Shown here: piece after piece, positions 44,851-55,500 of the stretch
Numbering within the stretch: the stretch's first letter is position 1
Layout: each line of letters opens with the position of its first letter
Origin: Cristatella mucedo
Taxonomy: Eukaryota > Bryozoa > Phylactolaemata > Cristatellidae
NCBI GenBank assembly: GCA_009760855.2
Contig: WPIO01000051.1
Coordinates: 980,001 to 1,044,000, forward strand
DNA: 64,000 bases
Direction of reading: 5' to 3'
The notes under the pieces: model-generated
Database searches by the model: none
The model's input: the letters and a program-made list of their open reading frames with translations, nothing else
Told to the model about the DNA's origin: nothing
Translations under genes and position numbers: made by a program

Positions 44851-47800
44851 TCTTTTGCCCGCAGGGCTGCAGTTACTCCATGGCCAACAGCCGCTGGATC
44901 GAGCCGGCCCCTCTCCGTCGTTTATAAAGCCCTACATTGGTCGAGCTCCTTGTATGGCATTTCACGCACCCATTCACGCCAGCCAGTTTTGTGCTACAGC
45001 ATGCACTTGAGCAAGTGCCTCAGCCCCCCACCCCCATAATGCCTGCTGTCGCAGACACACAGCTTCGGCCTTCTTTCATCGGTGGCAGTTCGAACTGCCT
45101 TCCTAAGCATAGCGTCTGAGCAATGCTGCTGGCAGTTCACTGCACTTCCGGCTAGGGGATCAAAAAATTTGGAACCCCCGAAACACGTCAAACGCAGCAG
45201 CCATACACAATCGCGCAATTTGCTGATGCGCATGCATCCCGTGGTTACACACAGAGCCTAATTATGCTAAACCGGTGCCAGACATACCGGCTGCAGAGCT
45301 AAGACAGCAGAGCAGAGCTACGAACGCTCGTCTTTGCCCGCCAGTGCGCCGGCGATTTCGGTATTGCAGCACTGGTTCGAGCTGACCTAAACGAGCTGCT
45401 GAGCACGCTCTTGCACCAGCGGTCTGCGGCAGGCGGCTTGAGCCTGCTCGAGCTGCTTTTTTGCACCTGCCATGCCAGACGTTTTGTTGGCTTTTGCCCT
45501 GCTGCGCAGGCTTCGCAACCAGCAAGTGCGGGTGGCGTGCTCTGCTGAGTTACTCGACAGGCTGCCGCGGTGAAAACGAAAGAGATGGGAGAGAGCCGGA
45601 GAGTCTTATCAGCTGGGGCCACACAGGCTGCCGTCCAGAGCGGCTCCTTCCGATGGCCGACTGCTCTAGCTCGCCGCCATTGCCGGCACCGCTGCCTTGG
45701 TGGGTGACGCAAGTGGTGCCCCTACTGCGCTGTTGCGAGTAATAATAATAATAATACACTTGATAAATTGCCCTCAGAGAACTCGATCTCGGGCATGCTG
45801 CGTGCGCTAAAAATAGCCAAGGAGGTTGCCGGCCGTGCAAGGGGCAGGTGCGCAAGGATGAATGAGTTAGACCGGCCATCTCGACCGATGTCAGCTGGTC
45901 AGAGGGAGAGTAGACAGTGAGAAGAAGACGACAGAGTAGACAGTGGGAAAGATGCTCGCTCGGGCTCGGATGCGTGTCGTCGTCGTCGCTCGGCCAAGTA
46001 ACTTGGAGCTTGGCCGTCTTGGTCTTGTTTTTGCAGTGAATGAAGGAACTGCTGCCACGGACAGGCCTCAGTACAGAGGAATGGGCAACGCCGTGATGGC
46101 GATCTGGAAGAGCAGCGGCATCCGAGGTCTCTATCAAGGAGTGACTCCGAACGTCTGGGGAGCCGGCACTTCGTGGGGTCTCTACTTTCTAATGTAAGCC
46201 AGATACTCGCTTGCGGCTGTGTGCAGTGCGTGGCTGTGTGCAGTGCGCGCGACCTGTGCCAACAATCATAGCGTGGCATGCTTGGCTGTGGGTGGTGGAC
46301 TCGGCAGTATTGGCAGACCTTAGCTTCAGCAGCTAATTGGCTGCATTAGCAGCTGGAGGCAAGTCTAGGCCGAGCCTTATATCAATGAGTGGTCTATATC
46401 AAATATATCAATTATCTAGAGCCTATAGTTAATATGCTGAGCTGGATTGGTCCAGCGGTTAAGGCGCTCGCCCTGGCCAAGGTCGTGGGCTCGAGCCCCG
46501 AGGCATATGTAAAGTGCCTAAATAGAGATTAAGTTCTCTTGGGGCGCTATGCAAAGGAATTATTTAATAAAACACAAATAAAAGCAGAGTGGTCGGCTTG
46601 AACGAAAATCCATCAATTGGATGCTCCTGAACAGTTTTAAGCGCTGTCGATTAGGAGCTTCTGGCAAGTGGCAGTAGGTGTGTGAGCATGTGCCATCATT
46701 TACGCACTGTTAGCTCTGCGGCCTGTTACGAACAGCAATTTGTGACTTACAAATTGTGAAGGCCTCTGGGCATTCGGCATCATCTGCTGCATCTTTCTTA
46801 CCTTTGGGATAGATCTCCAGGCTGCATCACACACACAATGGTCAGCTGTCTTCTTGTATGATGACAGAGCTGCGTCAACACATTTTCAAGTTAAACTGAA
46901 ATTGCACCATCTTTCGGGAGCCGTTAGTGCTGTGATTCGATACCTTTAATAAAGTTGCAATCTCAGGCATCATTCTCGAGGCTGGAAGTCGGTACTTGTG
47001 CAGTGCTTGCAGCCTAGTTACTGTCGTGGATGAGCTCCTTGTTTCTGTTACTCTCACACCAAAGCGCAGCTTGCCCTTCCAGTCATAAATATCACTGCAT
47101 ATCCTAACTTGTAGCTGCTTGTATCAATGGCCTTCTGCAGATTTCACTAGCTCCCGGATGTTAGCTGTCCAGGACTGTTTATTTTTACTTTCAGAGCCCA
47201 TTACGGCTTTGCTTTGCTTTTGTCTAGCTGAGTGGCAGAAGTGTGGGCCTCTTTGCACCCTCGGGTTTTCTCGGGGTATGAATCAGACTTCTTCCCTTTT
47301 TCCTTAGCATAAAGCCATCAGCTGGCAGACTTTGCGTGGGGGCTGTATTAGGTAGTGGTAGCTATATTAGCTTGCATGTACTTTCTGATAGAGGCTGATT
47401 CTTTTTTTTCTATTGCATTCGACCTCGCAAGCAAATTAATAGTGACTACTGTGGTCAATGATTTAAAAGTAAAAGTAAAGTAAAGGTTAGCCGATTTAAT
47501 AGCCTCATCGATGTAGCTGCAGAAGTGTCTCAACCAGCGCTTTCATTGGGGGACAAAGGATTGCCCGCTACAGGATTGCCTACTGCAGGACTCGAATTCA
47601 AGACCTGGATCGCAAAGTGCGAGCACCTGACGGTTAACATCTGCTAACATCTGCACTAGAATTGGTGCTCCTGATTCAGGCTCTCTAGTAATGTTCAGCT
47701 GCATCTGCTGTCCAATGAGCCTTTATCGTGTTTGCTCCTCTCCGTTCTCCAAACTTCGGCACGTGTGTGTGTGTGTGTGCGCACATGCTTACGTGTGTGC

Positions 47801-50800
47801 CCACGCTACGAGTGTGTATGGAATTGCAGTTACAATGCAATCAAGACGTGGATGCAGGATGGAGATCCGAAGCTGTCACTCGGAGCCGATCGACACATGC
47901 TGGCCAGCTGCGAAGCAGGTGCGTGGCAAAAATACAGAAGTCGTCTGCGTAGTTTCCCGCGGCTGTGCATTTCGCCAGGAGCGCGTGCTTCTGTGCACGG
48001 TTGGCCAGGCAGGATCGAAGGTCCTACCCAGCAGCACTCGGCTGCTTTCATTCAGTGCATCAGAAGGAGTTGCTGCATTAAACTCCCACCCACCCACCAG
48101 ACGTGAGCTGCTCATTCCGTCTTTCGCTGCTATGCAGACCCTCCTCAGAGCTCTGTTGACGCAAAGCAACTCGGTTGTCGGTTCAGTCTTGTTCTGTAAT
48201 TTTTTGTTGTGAGGTACAGCGATGGTAGCCCAGTGGCGCCGACCCTGGCGCTGCTGGGCAGCCGACGAGCAGCCAGCGCTTGGCATCACGAGGCCGCTCG
48301 TGCAGCTGCTCGTCTGTCTCTGCTGCAGGTTTCCTGACGCTCTGCGTGTCCAATCCGCTGTGGGTCGTCAAGGTGCGCATGTGCTTGCAGTATGAAAGCC
48401 GCTCCTCTGGACCGCAGTACTCGGGCATGTGGGATTGTTTGCGCAAGACCTACATATCCGAGGGTGTCCGAGGTCTGTACAAGGTGAGAAGGGTTGCTCA
48501 TCTGTTCGCCCCAGTGTTGCCTTTGACAAGGTGTGTGAGGAGGTCGTGCAGGCTACATGATGAAAACACGTTGCTGCACGGGATAAAAACACGTTACTGC
48601 ATGCTGCTGTTGCATGCTGCTGCTGTGGTCATATAGGATAAGCTGTTTCTGGTACAGCAAATAATGAGTCCACTGCCTGATAGACATCTGCAATACAAGA
48701 TAAGTCAGTCAGGGTGCTAGTGCAAAATACGCTTGCACGTCAGCTGCACTCTCAGGGACCGCATGCACATTCGTGGGGTCAGCTGAGAAGGCAAGTAACG
48801 AGCAGCAGCCTCGGGCATATTCGGGCATCGACAGATAGGTTCGGCGATATTCCCCGCTGCCTTCTCCTCTGCCTCCTCTGCCTCCTCCGCCTCCTCCCCC
48901 TCCCCCTCCTTTCCCAGCACAGCCTCCCAGAATGGAGACGCCTATACACACAGCTGCCTGATGGTAGCCTTACCAAGCCGTCGTGCAAGCACTCACAAGC
49001 AAGTGCCAATGCCACGTAGCCATACTTGCTCACATTCTCTTTCTTTCTGTCTCTCTCATCTCTCTCTCCTCCTTCTCTTTTTCTCACACGTGCAGGAATT
49101 TTGAGGTCGCTAGCAAAATTGCATCGTCCAGGTTGCTGATGCACTGGCTCCCTATTAAACGGCATATTGACTAGAAGGTTCCATCGCTCACTGTTAGGTC
49201 CCTCCATACTCTTGCTCTTGTGTACCTATCTGAAATATTTCATAATTAGGTTTCCAATCTTACAGCTTGCTTCCCTGACTCGTGTCATTTAGTCGTGCCT
49301 CAAACCAACCTCAAATTCTTTGGGGCCGGGCTTTTATTTCCTATTCTCCTAAAGTCTGGAACTCTCTACCAATAATAATAATAATAATAATTCACTTGAT
49401 AAAGCGCCCTCAGAGAACTTAATCTCTCTCTAGATGCTTTACATTTGCTGTAAAGTGAAATGCAATTGAATGGTAAGTAAAATCATGCTTGAAAAACAAA
49501 CGAAATGAATAATATGGTTAGGGGTGACATGCACAGGGTCAGCATGCAAATATGGTTAGTGGCAGCATGCACCGTGTCAGCACGCATAAGCACATCAAGG
49601 ACGAATCACAGGGACCCACTAAATGCTGTCCTAAATAGGTGTGTTTTTAGGTTCCTTTTAAATGTGGTCAGGTCAGGGGATGTTCTGACACAGGTCGGGA
49701 GGGAGTTCCAGGCTTTAGGAGCATATGAACTAAATGCACGGTCTCCAAAGGATTTAAGGTTTGTATGAGGTATTTCTAGACTGTTGGATTCCGAAAAGCA
49801 GGTGGTACGATGCTTGGCCTGATGGGGTAGTATATCTGACAGATAGGCTGGAGCCATAGAATGAAGGGACCTAAAAGTGAGCGACAAAACCTTGAAGTCA
49901 ATCCGTTGCTTGACTGGTAGCCAGTGCAGGTCGGCGAGAAGTGGAGTAATGTGGCAACTGCGACGCTCACGACAGACAAGCCTAGCTGCAGAGTTTTGCA
50001 CCAGCTGCAATCGCCTGATCGCACATGCTGGTAGGCCAGTAAGCAGTGAGTTGCAGAAGTCGAGACGGGATGTCACGAATGCATGGACCAACTTAGACGT
50101 GGTATCCTTATCTAAACATGCCCTAATTTTAGCAATGTTATGAAGCTGAAAATAGGCAGATTTGACTGTGGAGCTGATATGGTCGTCTAACGAGAGGTCG
50201 CTTTGGAATATGACACCTAGATTTCGAGCTGATTCAACTGGAGATATGCTGGCATAGCCAATTTTGAGAGTCAGGCTTTCCAATCTCTGAATCACACTGG
50301 GTTTGCCCATAACAAGTAAGATAGTTTTATCATCGTTAAGTTTTAGAAAATTTGCCACCATCCATGTGCGGATGTCATCAATGCATGCAGCTAGTGAGTT
50401 TAGAGAATTTGAGGTGCTCGAAGGCTGGGAGGGATCAAAGCAAAGGTACAACTGAGTGTCATCCGCATAGAAGTGAAAGCCTAGATTGTGCTTGGCAATC
50501 ACATCAGCAAGAGGCAGAGTATAAACCGTGAACAGAACCGGACCTAGCACTGAGCCCTGAGGTACTCCATATTTCAGAGGTACTTCAGATGATCTTTGTC
50601 CATTCACGTCAATACTCGGGAGTCTCCCACTGAGATAGGACCTGAACCACTGCAGAGCAGTGCCAGTGATGCCCCGGCGAGATGAGAGGCGCTCTAGAAG
50701 AAGTTTGTGATCGATGGTATCAAAAGCTGCCGAAAGATCAAGCTAAACAAGCAGAGACACTCTACCTCTACCAAGTGAAGTCACTATGCCCCATGTCTTA

Positions 50801-53800
50801 TATGCAGTTATAAAGAAGCAAATTGCCCACTATTTCTTCAAAGCATTGTCATTAATGTCCATGCGCTTGCTGAAATTGTGTGCAATCATTTTATCGGTTG
50901 ACCACTCCAGGATATGCTAAGTGCATAGAAAGGGATCTGGTAGGGCATTGCACAAGTGTTCATTCGTAATATTGTTGCTCAATGAAAATGTACTTTATCT
51001 GTTGTTGCAGGGTTTCGTCCCCGGTATTTTCGGAATTTCGCATGGCGCGCTGCAGTTCGTGGCATACGAAGAGTTGAAGAAGTGGTACTTTGCATATTGC
51101 GACTACACTGCTGACATCAGGCTGGTCAGTCGCTTAGCATTCAGCCCAGGCGCAATTCACCATTAATGCTAACTCGAGCAAAAAAGTATTGGCAAGGCTG
51201 CCTAAAATGTTCTCCTGATCCAAACAGTTCCGACTCTGATTTAAAAAATGTTATTGCAACCTGCTGTAATCATATGTCGTATATACAATAAGCGGTCTTA
51301 GTATGTAAGCCAAGTTTTAGTACGAGTATGCTACTCATTCGTGTTAATATGAAGTTACACCACTCCGATAAGCAATAATAAACTGTCCAAACATCTGGTC
51401 TCACCATTCTGTAAATATTCTGCAAACTCTAGAAAAGCTCTTCAATAGATCTGACGCGTCCGACACCTGAGTTCAGAGCCTTCTTTTTGTCTGCTTCATG
51501 CCCGAGACTCTCAATGGGAGTCAGGTCTGTGGATTGACCGGGCCACTCCTGCTAGAATAAGGCCCCTAAACTAAATTCCACAGTATAGCAGAAAAGTATT
51601 TAACACCCATAGCCATATGCTTGGTGTCATTACCCTGTTTGAAAAGAAAATTATCTCCCAGTATCTCATCGGACTAGGTACAGCAACTTTCTGGTGCAGT
51701 TCTAAATAAACGTCTTGCATCACGATGCCAGGTATCTGCTACAGAAGCAGCCCCAGACCATGACCCCTTTGCCACAAAATTTCACCATCATCTGAAGGCA
51801 AGTACACTGGCTTGCAAATGAAAACTTTTTGTCAGTTTTCAATCTAATCGGTGATTCAAGTAAATGTTTGCGTACTCTTTCAAAATCTGTTGCTCGTTAT
51901 AACCCAATACATCAGGATTCTTATCAATGTGCATGTTTATTTAAAATACTTTCACATGCAATACATTAAGTTTTTGCAATCGTGTAATATTATCATCTAG
52001 ATTATGTGCAATTTAAACACAAATTCTCCTTCATTTAGTCAAATGCTTTTAAACTGCCTCTTCTTCCTCGACGTTCTGCCACACTCAGCGGCAGCTGCTG
52101 ATTGTGAAAGCTGAAAAAGCTGAAGGGCAATGGCCTTTAAATCGCCGAATATCTGCCATTGGTATTGATCATATTTGATTTCATCGAGAACTTTTTTTAT
52201 GTTTCTGTAAGTCTATTTCATCTGTTCAGAATGTGCAACCGGCAAAGAGGAAAGTTTGTTTCCATTGTAATGAAAAGTCTTCATTCAATTCGATCATGGC
52301 ACTTTTCCATTTGGTCAACTAAACCTTCGACATTGCTTCAATGGACTAGTGAATCCTTCGTCGTAAAGTACGGAAGAAACTCTTTTTCACAATGTCTATA
52401 CCACGAAAATAAAATGTATTACCCGGCGCAAGAAAATTTCACTTAATTTAGAACCGAGTTCAGCCGATTCTGTAGGCAGGTCAAGGTCTCACTAAGTCAT
52501 CAAGATCATATTGTGACATTAGTTTAGGTATTGGGACATCAAATGCATCATAGTTGTCATCAACGTCACTTTCAGTTGAATTCGAATCACTGTCAGTCAA
52601 TATATCAAGTGTTGCAGGTGGAACAGGAACTCCTACCTCACCACTGTTCGGTACAGGTCAAATCGCTGACGGTGGATTTGGAATTCAATTTTATGCTTAT
52701 TGTTCTTGCTGAAGCCCTGCTCGTTAGTGATGCATGAATAACAATTCGAAACATGGTCAGTTTCTTCTCTCCAAATCATCGGTGCTCCAAATGGCATGCA
52801 TTTGCTTTGACCTTTAAACCACTGTCTCAATTGTTTTACATGTGGCTTGCACACCGTATGTGGTGCCCATGTCTTATACCATCTTCCAGTTTTCATCCGA
52901 AGTAGGTGTGATTTGCCAATGCAAAGCAGAGTACACCATTCATCATCATTTGGGATGTACATTTGGAAAATAATAAAAAATGCCAGACAACCGATATCAT
53001 GCAGACCAGTGTTATCATCGAAGCCTTCATTGGAGCAACGACACAAGCACTGCTTAGATTTTCGGTTACCATAAAGGATGAATTTGCCACAGAAGTCGCC
53101 CCATTCGATTTCGCCCCAGATGTCGTTGGCTCTCGTGTGCTTTCTCCCCAGCCTGTACCAAACTAGCCACTCTATGCTTGCCGGGCAGGACTGACTTCTT
53201 TTTTGCATTCCAAGAAAACATAACTTAATCATCATTGACGAAGCATGATCGTATCCTTACTGGCTAGCTTCCCAATAGCAGCCTGCTTGCTGGCTTTGAG
53301 TACGAGCACTTGCAGGGGTAAGATAATGCCCAAGCATTCACTCTTTACCAGTCTGTCTTAGCAGTATAATTACATGCAAGGGGCTGGGCCACATTGCTTT
53401 ATCGGTGATACCGGTCTTAGCCATCTTCTTCAGGTTGTACCTTACCGAAGTCTCACCAATTCGAAATTGTATAGCGATTGCAACCTTGCCAAGCTACGTG
53501 TGGCTCAGACCCCATGTTTGGCCCTTTGCAAAGGCAATCAACTAGATAGTCTGAGGCATTGCGGTTGGTTATAGCATGAGGCTAGGAAATGAGCACAGCA
53601 GATCCATCCACAGTCCATTCGAAGTTCGTGGAAGGAGGCAGACAAAGGGATGGAGGCCGTGAAACAGGGTGGAGAGTGCACAAACGCCAGCGAGCCGGCA
53701 TAGATGCCTTTGTGTGCCGCACCATAACCTGTTGTGATTCAGTGAGTGGTGGCGCGAAGCTTCTGTCTGGTGGTGTGGGCAGCGGCGGCTGCTCGCTGAA

Positions 53801-54424
53801 TTGGTCGCTGTTAGACGTTGCACTTGAGGCTTGTGATGTTTGACAGAGCCTGAAGGTTGTGCTAACTCGTACTAATAATAACAATAATAAGATGCAGCTC
53901 GGAAGCAGCTGTGGCAGGCATCCATGCAGGGCTCTCCCGGCTGCCGAGACGGATTGTCCGAAGATTCTATCCTCGTTTCTTTCCTTGTTTGAATCCAGGG
54001 TACTACCGAATACCTGGTATTCGCTGCGCTGTCCAAGATGTTCGCCGCCACTGCCACTTACCCGTATCAGGTTGTGCGGGCGCGAATGCAGGAGCAGCAT
54101 CGGCAGTACGGCAGCATGACGGACGTCATTCGGCTCACGTGGAGGTAGTGCCAGTGACACTGCGCGCACGTGCACTCAACCACTTGATGAAGTGCACTGC
54201 CTTCCTGCTCTCGAGGCTCGACCTGGCTGCTGGCCGGTTCGTCGGCAGCCTTGGCGTTCACCATTTGCACACTTTGCAGGCACGAGGGCACGGCCGGGTT
54301 CTACAAAGGCTTGCTGCCCGGTCTGCTTCGAGTGACGCCGGCATGCTGCATCACGTTCGTGGTGTACGAATCCATCATATCGCACCTTCATCCCAACAAC
54401 CCGGTGACGAGGACTGTGAAGTAG
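43962..54424 (+). CDS. SLC25A32: SLC25A32-type mitochondrial folate/FAD carrier; 7-exon gene
   Basis: A six-helix inner-membrane carrier of the SLC25 family. SLC25A32 orthologues import folate and/or FAD into the matrix. Seven exons joined at GT-AG sites in consistent phase give 318 residues (human 315). The three carrier signature repeats are present: [10 protein letters not shown] (P41-K46), [10 protein letters not shown] (P142-K147) and [10 protein letters not shown] (P244-R249). The PLW and PYQVVRAR variants, together with [34 protein letters not shown] and [14 protein letters not shown], are specific to the SLC25A32/yeast FLX1 branch. The chosen ATG is the first in frame and gives a short Ser-rich N-terminus. 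No stops or frameshifts, so the gene looks functional. Introns contain several transposon insertions. Whether folate or FAD is the main substrate cannot be read from the sequence. Confidence 0.95.
44113..46036 (+). other. SLC25A32 intron 1 (1.9 kb)
   Basis: GC-rich at its start. It holds a 50-base LINE A tail at 45741-45793. Overlapping frames on both strands lack any recognised domain. Confidence 0.7.
45741..45793 (-). mobile_element. LINE A 3' tail fragment, minimal
   Basis: (AAT)n followed by ACACTTGATAAATTGCCCTC and AGAGAACTCGATCTC. It corresponds to the outer half of the hairpin tail in minus orientation, truncated within the hairpin. Confidence 0.78.
46037..46193 (+). CDS. SLC25A32: SLC25A32 exon 2
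   Basis: Residues 51-102 plus two bases: [20 protein letters not shown], then [19 protein letters not shown]. Acceptor TTTTTGCAG, donor GTAAGC. This is the matrix loop and helix 2. Confidence 0.95.
46439..46570 (+). mobile_element. SINE1 copy, best preserved
   Basis: Head: TGGTCCAGCGGTTAAGGCGC (box A) with GTCGTGGGCTCGAGCCCCGA (box B) about 35 bases on. Tail: GTAAAGTGCCTAAATAGAGA, TTAAGTTCTCTTGGGGCGCT, ATGCAAAGGAATTATTTAAT. The arms around the central loop can pair as in LINE A. Confidence 0.85.
47485..47636 (-). mobile_element. SINE2 copy, diverged
   Basis: On the minus strand: TCTTGAATTCGAGTCCTGCA (box B region), GCAATCCTTTGTCCCCCAAT, AGGCTATTAAATCGGCTAAC at the end. It has a small internal duplication around the GGATTGCC motif. 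Confidence 0.68.
47830..47918 (+). CDS. SLC25A32: SLC25A32 exon 3
   Basis: Residues 103-132 plus one base: [18 protein letters not shown], then [12 protein letters not shown]. Acceptor GAATTGCAG, donor GTGCGT. YNAIK is conserved; the connecting loop is diverged from human. Confidence 0.9.
48329..48483 (+). CDS. SLC25A32: SLC25A32 exon 4
   Basis: Residues 133-184: [18 protein letters not shown], then [19 protein letters not shown] and [10 protein letters not shown]. Acceptor TGCTGCAG, donor GTGAGA. It has the second carrier signature in the PLW form. Confidence 0.95.
49125..49370 (+). mobile_element. LINE A-like C-terminal fragment, interrupted
   Basis: The plus strand reads [10 protein letters not shown] then stop, [20 protein letters not shown], then [12 protein letters not shown] and LKSGTLYQ-type words, with many changes. 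It ends at 49370 where a younger LINE A copy begins in the opposite direction. The expected 3' UTR is absent on the near side. Confidence 0.72.
49371..50770 (-). mobile_element. LINE A copy, young, with long open RT frame
   Basis: Minus strand. After one in-frame TAG (about 50743, in LV[16 protein letters not shown]) the frame is open to 49606. Motifs in order: [46 protein letters not shown] (catalytic YADD intact), [76 protein letters not shown]. The 3' UTR and an intact hairpin tail end in (ATA)n at 49371. It is 5' truncated before the endonuclease part and sits antisense in SLC25A32 intron 4. Its protein is almost identical to the copy at 57.3-58.0 kb. Confidence 0.93.
51011..51124 (+). 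CDS. SLC25A32: SLC25A32 exon 5
   Basis: Residues 185-222: [20 protein letters not shown], then [18 protein letters not shown]. Acceptor GTTGTTGCAG. The donor is GTCAGT, with an uncommon C at intron position 3; frame and alignment to exon 6 both support it. Confidence 0.92.
51420..51830 (-). mobile_element. Tc1/mariner transposase relic
   Basis: The minus strand, across shifted frames, reads [11 protein letters not shown], a QGNDTKHM-like remnant of the DNDPKHT box, and [20 protein letters not shown], the counterpart of the EWPxQSPDLNPIExLW motif. The catalytic region is recognisable but has several stops and frame changes. Terminal inverted repeats were not located. Coding remnants may continue to about 51900. 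Confidence 0.75.
52060..53235 (-). pseudogene. Decayed member of a multicopy uncharacterised protein family (PMIWRE family)
   Basis: The minus-strand frame 53235-52633 contains [60 protein letters not shown]. This Cys-rich pattern (VC, MPFxxPMIWREPxDH, CYxCxxNxxG) is one I recall from repeated hypothetical proteins in arthropod, cnidarian and other invertebrate genomes. Past 52680, in other frames, the expected continuation appears: a PSAI[18 protein letters not shown] stretch, [25 protein letters not shown], then [19 protein letters not shown] and [20 protein letters not shown]. At least two in-frame stops and several frameshifts are present. The family's function is unknown; multiplicity suggests a mobile or host-expanded element. 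Not a gene of the host carrier, which is on the other strand. Confidence 0.7.
53999..54144 (+). CDS. SLC25A32: SLC25A32 exon 6
   Basis: Residues 223-270 plus two bases: [20 protein letters not shown], then [20 protein letters not shown]. Acceptor TTGAATCCAG, donor GTAGTG. Third carrier signature. Confidence 0.95.
54280..54424 (+). CDS. SLC25A32: SLC25A32 exon 7 (terminal)
   Basis: Residues 271-318 plus [23 protein letters not shown], then [20 protein letters not shown]. Acceptor CTTTGCAG. It forms helices 5-6 end and a short polar tail TRTVK. Confidence 0.95.
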
Positions 54425-54877
54425 CGGCAGAGCATACTGTGCGGCAGAGCGTACTGTACGTTATGTGTGTGTGTGTGTGGGGAGGGGTGAGGGGTGAGAA
54501 CGTGGTAGGTTGGCCCCCAGCGATGGTCCGCTTGCTTTGACAAGAGGATGCCAGCGCAACCGACAGCTAGCTTCAGCTACGTGCGCGCTCCATGCCACGA
54601 GCCGGCTCGCTTGGCCGGTAGCGTGCTCAGACTTACAGGCTTCATGCCCTCAGCAGCATTTAATGTTGCTGCTCCTGTCGTTAACTCGTGCAGTGACGGT
54701 CGTGACTCTTCTGCCGTTGGCTAAAGCAAAGTAAAGCATCTTGAAGACAAAACTTTTGAGCGCGGCGCTTGTGCTGAGACCGGCTCCTGGTGGAACCAGC
54801 ATGAATGCCGCACTGCTGTTTGAACGCCACTTTGTCTTGCTGTGATAGCTGAGCAATATTTTTGCATCTGTGTGTAT

Positions 54878-54908
<31 letters not shown>

Positions 54909-55500
54909 TTGTGCGTTGCTGTTCCTAACTTGGAGCGTTGGTGGTAAGCGTCAGTAGCGTGTGAACTTTTCGGCTGGTTCTACTGTGCCAAGGTTTTATT
55001 TGTTTGTGCCGGCCTGCGCTGCCTCCTGCTCATGATGATAGATAGTCACGCATGCATTCCAGTGTTTCTTCCCCCACCGCGTCATACGGAAACACGTCTC
55101 GTAAGACGTCGTGGGCATGTGCTCCAGCTGCCCGGTCAGCAGCGATCACTGTCTTGCAAGCAATATAACAATAGAACATTGACTTAATCTCACTCTGGTC
55201 GTTAATCATTGGGTAGCTGGTACAATTTGGCGCAAGGTTTTGTGGTTTTTATGAAGCAGATTGTTACTAGTTTCACCGCTTGGTTGGCAGCAGCAGCAGC
55301 GACCAAGCAGAAGTGCCTTTTCTTTTTTATTAGCGTAGGCACTTACCGTAGGTTACGCCCCTTCCCCTCCTGTTTTAAAGCTTTGCTAGTGGTAGCGATT
55401 TAGGGGAAACGGCACCTGCATTGCAAAGTTCCCGGCAGTTACCCACAAAAAATAGCAAGTTCTTACTAGAACTTTTCCTGTGGTAGCCACAAGCAGCTTC
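54425..55500. other. 3' flank of SLC25A32
   Basis: No canonical AATAAA seen within 700 bases; AGTAAA at 54731 is a possible variant poly(A) signal. GT repeats occur at 54459-54480 and 54868-54911. No other feature recognised. Confidence 0.4.
54868..54911. repeat. (GT)n microsatellite, interrupted
   Basis: Forty-odd bases of GTGT with TTG interruptions. Confidence 0.85.

Larger units (their letters stand above)
46194..47829 (+). other. SLC25A32 intron 2 (1.6 kb)
   Basis: It contains one SINE1 (plus) and one SINE2 (minus) copy, listed separately, and a short GT repeat at 47765-47780 near the 3' end. No other feature recognised. Confidence 0.75.
48484..51010 (+). other. SLC25A32 intron 4 (2.5 kb)
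   Basis: Most of this intron is retrotransposon: a plus-strand LINE fragment (49125-49370) directly abutted by a minus-strand LINE A copy (49371-50770). A C/T-rich tract runs 49025-49085. No other feature recognised. Confidence 0.8.
51125..53998 (+). other. SLC25A32 intron 5 (2.9 kb)
   Basis: It holds, on the minus strand, a Tc1/mariner relic and a decayed gene of a multicopy uncharacterised family. The final 700 bases before exon 6 are unassigned. Confidence 0.8.

Noticed and set aside
46439-46510. Possible functional tRNA gene (box A and box B present)
   Set aside because: No cloverleaf with proper acceptor and anticodon stems; sequence continues into the SINE1 tail and recurs in several copies.
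49776-50143. Additional frames overlapping the 49.4-50.8 kb LINE
   Set aside because: Alternate-frame shadows of the RT coding region; the same shadows recur at 57.5-57.9 kb.
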